From contig JAZARR010000175.1 in NCBI GenBank assembly GCA_037389465.1, positions 1-64,000 on the forward strand: a stretch of 64,000 nucleotides of DNA. The letters run 5' to 3'. The stretch is from Baylisascaris procyonis (taxonomy: Eukaryota > Nematoda > Chromadorea > Rhabditida > Ascarididae). Positions within the stretch are counted from its first letter, which is position 1, and each line of letters begins with the position of its first letter. The notes under the pieces were generated by a model. That model was not told where the DNA came from, searched no databases, and saw only the letters and a list, made by a program, of their open reading frames with translations. A program made the translations under genes and the position numbers. This document shows positions 62,359 to 64,000 of the stretch, one piece after another.

Positions 62359-64000
62359 AATTGCTCGAGCACGCTTTCCAGCTTGTTCCATTCATTCTTC
62401 TTCATAGCAACTATTCACGTGGGGAGCGAATCCGGATTATTCGATATTTATGCGTCAGTTTGCTTGCATGGATCGAAGGTCTTGAAATGCTTCCTAATTC
62501 AATGAAGGTTACCTCATATGTTAGTCGACGCGATCATTTAGTTTTGCTCTGCTCATTAGTGCACAACAATCATGCCTTGATAAATGCCCTTTAGTAGGCA
62601 GCAACCAACTAAAACTTACACCTAAATATATTTCGCTTGCTATTCTAATATCAATTATCAGTTTAATGTTTTTTATTTTATTATATCAAGTGTTCATCTG
62701 TTAATTGCACCTTTGCTAGAGGCATCATCGTCGCGTAACCTCATTCACTAGCCACATTAGCAGCAATGTAAAACAACTTATAATTCATACGCATTTCCCA
62801 TGATGCTTAAGTGGTGATTCATGCGAAAAATTCCCAATACGCTTATAAACTTTTCCGCGCGTAGGCAATTTTTAACGGGAAGAGTGGGGACCTAAACATA
62901 GTGAAAAATTTTCTTTCATGAGAAATTTAAAGCACATATTCAATTATAGGAAGATTCAGATCCTAGAACAACTATATGTTAGCGTGGCATGACCGAAAAA
63001 GCTTTTTAGGAAAAGTTCAGAATCTAATGCTCACTAACCGAAATCGGCCAATACAACCGAAACGATATTGCAAATACGACTAACTTCAAAACAACTTAAC
63101 AGTAAAACGCTGCGCCAGCGGGAAGGGGCTACTTCGATCAACTATCGAGAATGCCTAGGGAACTTCCATAGTTTTACTTTATTTTAAACTATTTCCTGAA
63201 ATTCATAGATTACGGTGGAATAGTTGACTCGGCCGTGTGTCTTCGGATTGCCAATTTTGAAATAAAAACTTTGCTTATCAATGCAGCACATTATTGTGCC
63301 TCTATTTACACTCCAAAAAATAAGCCATTAGGTAAGCACATTTTATGCATGTGATATATCCTTTTCGCGTACATTTCAGTAGACAATTTTGTCACACTTT
63401 CTGTAGAAATCGTTACTTTTGCACAAGTCCGTCCGTTGCTTCTTTTGCTTTGAGATGGCCCCGATTCTACATGCCTTCTTCTTGTTTTTTCATTCTCTTT
63501 GTTTTATTCGCCATCCCGACCTGCGGAGAGAAAGAATCGTCATTTGTTTAGTTGAGAGATGGTTTCAAGATACAGGAGGCAGAGGACAAGATGTTCTCCG
63601 ATAAATCATAGTACCTGGCACAATATTTTTAAAAAAATGAAGGAAAGAGAACCTTTTTACTCTTTCCGCCATTTTAGTCTTAAATGTATCTTTAAAATTG
63701 CTCATATCTTTCCGGTTCTCGCTGTTCCGGAATCCTGCCAAGTTTTTTAGCGCAATCCTAAACTCTTTAATATTGTGAATATTTAGCTGCTTCCAACATT
63801 AAAGATGTAAACTTTCCACAAAAAAAAAACACTTTCGAATTTCGTTCTATAGAAAACCTTTTTGATAAGGGAAATTTTGCGATTTTCTACAAGGTTGATG
63901 AAACCATTGAAACGAAATATCCATTAGTCAAATCGCATCGAATCAACTATCTATTAATAATTAAAAAATAACTCTGTGTGATGAAAAATTGCGTTCATAT

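Larger units (their letters stand above)
58526..64000. other. Gene-free region to window end
   Basis: Nothing confidently coding. The Cys-containing plus frame at 59018-59242 (MDKLVWASNECRGCTTQHGV) and the frame at 60741-60968 look partly protein-like but have no splice partners. A tRNA A-box-like sequence is at 60465-60530, a 20-bp direct repeat at 60041-60092, and a hairpin-family core at 62342-62358. Confidence 0.45.

Overview
The window is nuclear DNA from an AT-rich eukaryote, most likely a parasitic nematode (a clade III / filarial-like worm would fit). The evidence is spliced genes with short exons and introns of 0.1-3 kb, T-rich ..TTTCAG acceptors, an apparent trans-splice-type acceptor 3 nt before a start codon, long (TA)n arrays, many degenerate dispersed repeats, and a glucosamine-6-phosphate deaminase with a strongly nematode-like sequence. 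There are no bacterial operons, CRISPR arrays or phage modules.

Three spliced genes can be reconstructed exon by exon with consistent phases, all on the minus strand. (1) 7094 to 1237: a seven-exon gene of about 358 aa, basic, Ser/Lys-rich and nuclear-looking, which I do not recognise; an alternative last exon may lie at 432-338. (2) 21004 to 14991: a complete six-exon glucosamine-6-phosphate deaminase (GNPDA) of 268 aa, with every catalytic and phosphate-binding residue of the NagB/GNPDA family and the residues of the NagB allosteric site. (3) 40202 to 30500: a ten-exon gene of about 605 aa, with a basic N-terminal helical region followed by a long Gln/Ser/Pro/Met-rich tail; the best guess is the nematode Mastermind homologue (LAG-3/SEL-8, Notch co-activator), held tentatively.

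The rest (7.1-15.0, 21.0-30.5 and 40.2-64.0 kb) is mostly intergenic repeat-rich DNA. It holds a decayed CR1-type LINE reverse transcriptase (about 47.04-46.50 kb, minus), a small Cys-rich reading frame resembling mitochondrial ribosomal protein L32 (51.55-51.72 kb, plus), several isolated coding-looking ORFs, six large (TA)n arrays, a short hairpin-forming repeat family with core AAAGCGCATATYGTGCC, a second dispersed family rich in TGTCTGTCTG, a degenerate minisatellite, perfect palindromes and several hairpins.

The three genes do not form a pathway: one is amino-sugar catabolism and one probably transcriptional co-activation. I found no convincing new multi-gene system. The most useful leads are the unidentified nuclear protein, the co-activator-like gene with possible alternative ends, an unannotated exon inside GNPDA that would change its C-terminus, and the hairpin repeat family.
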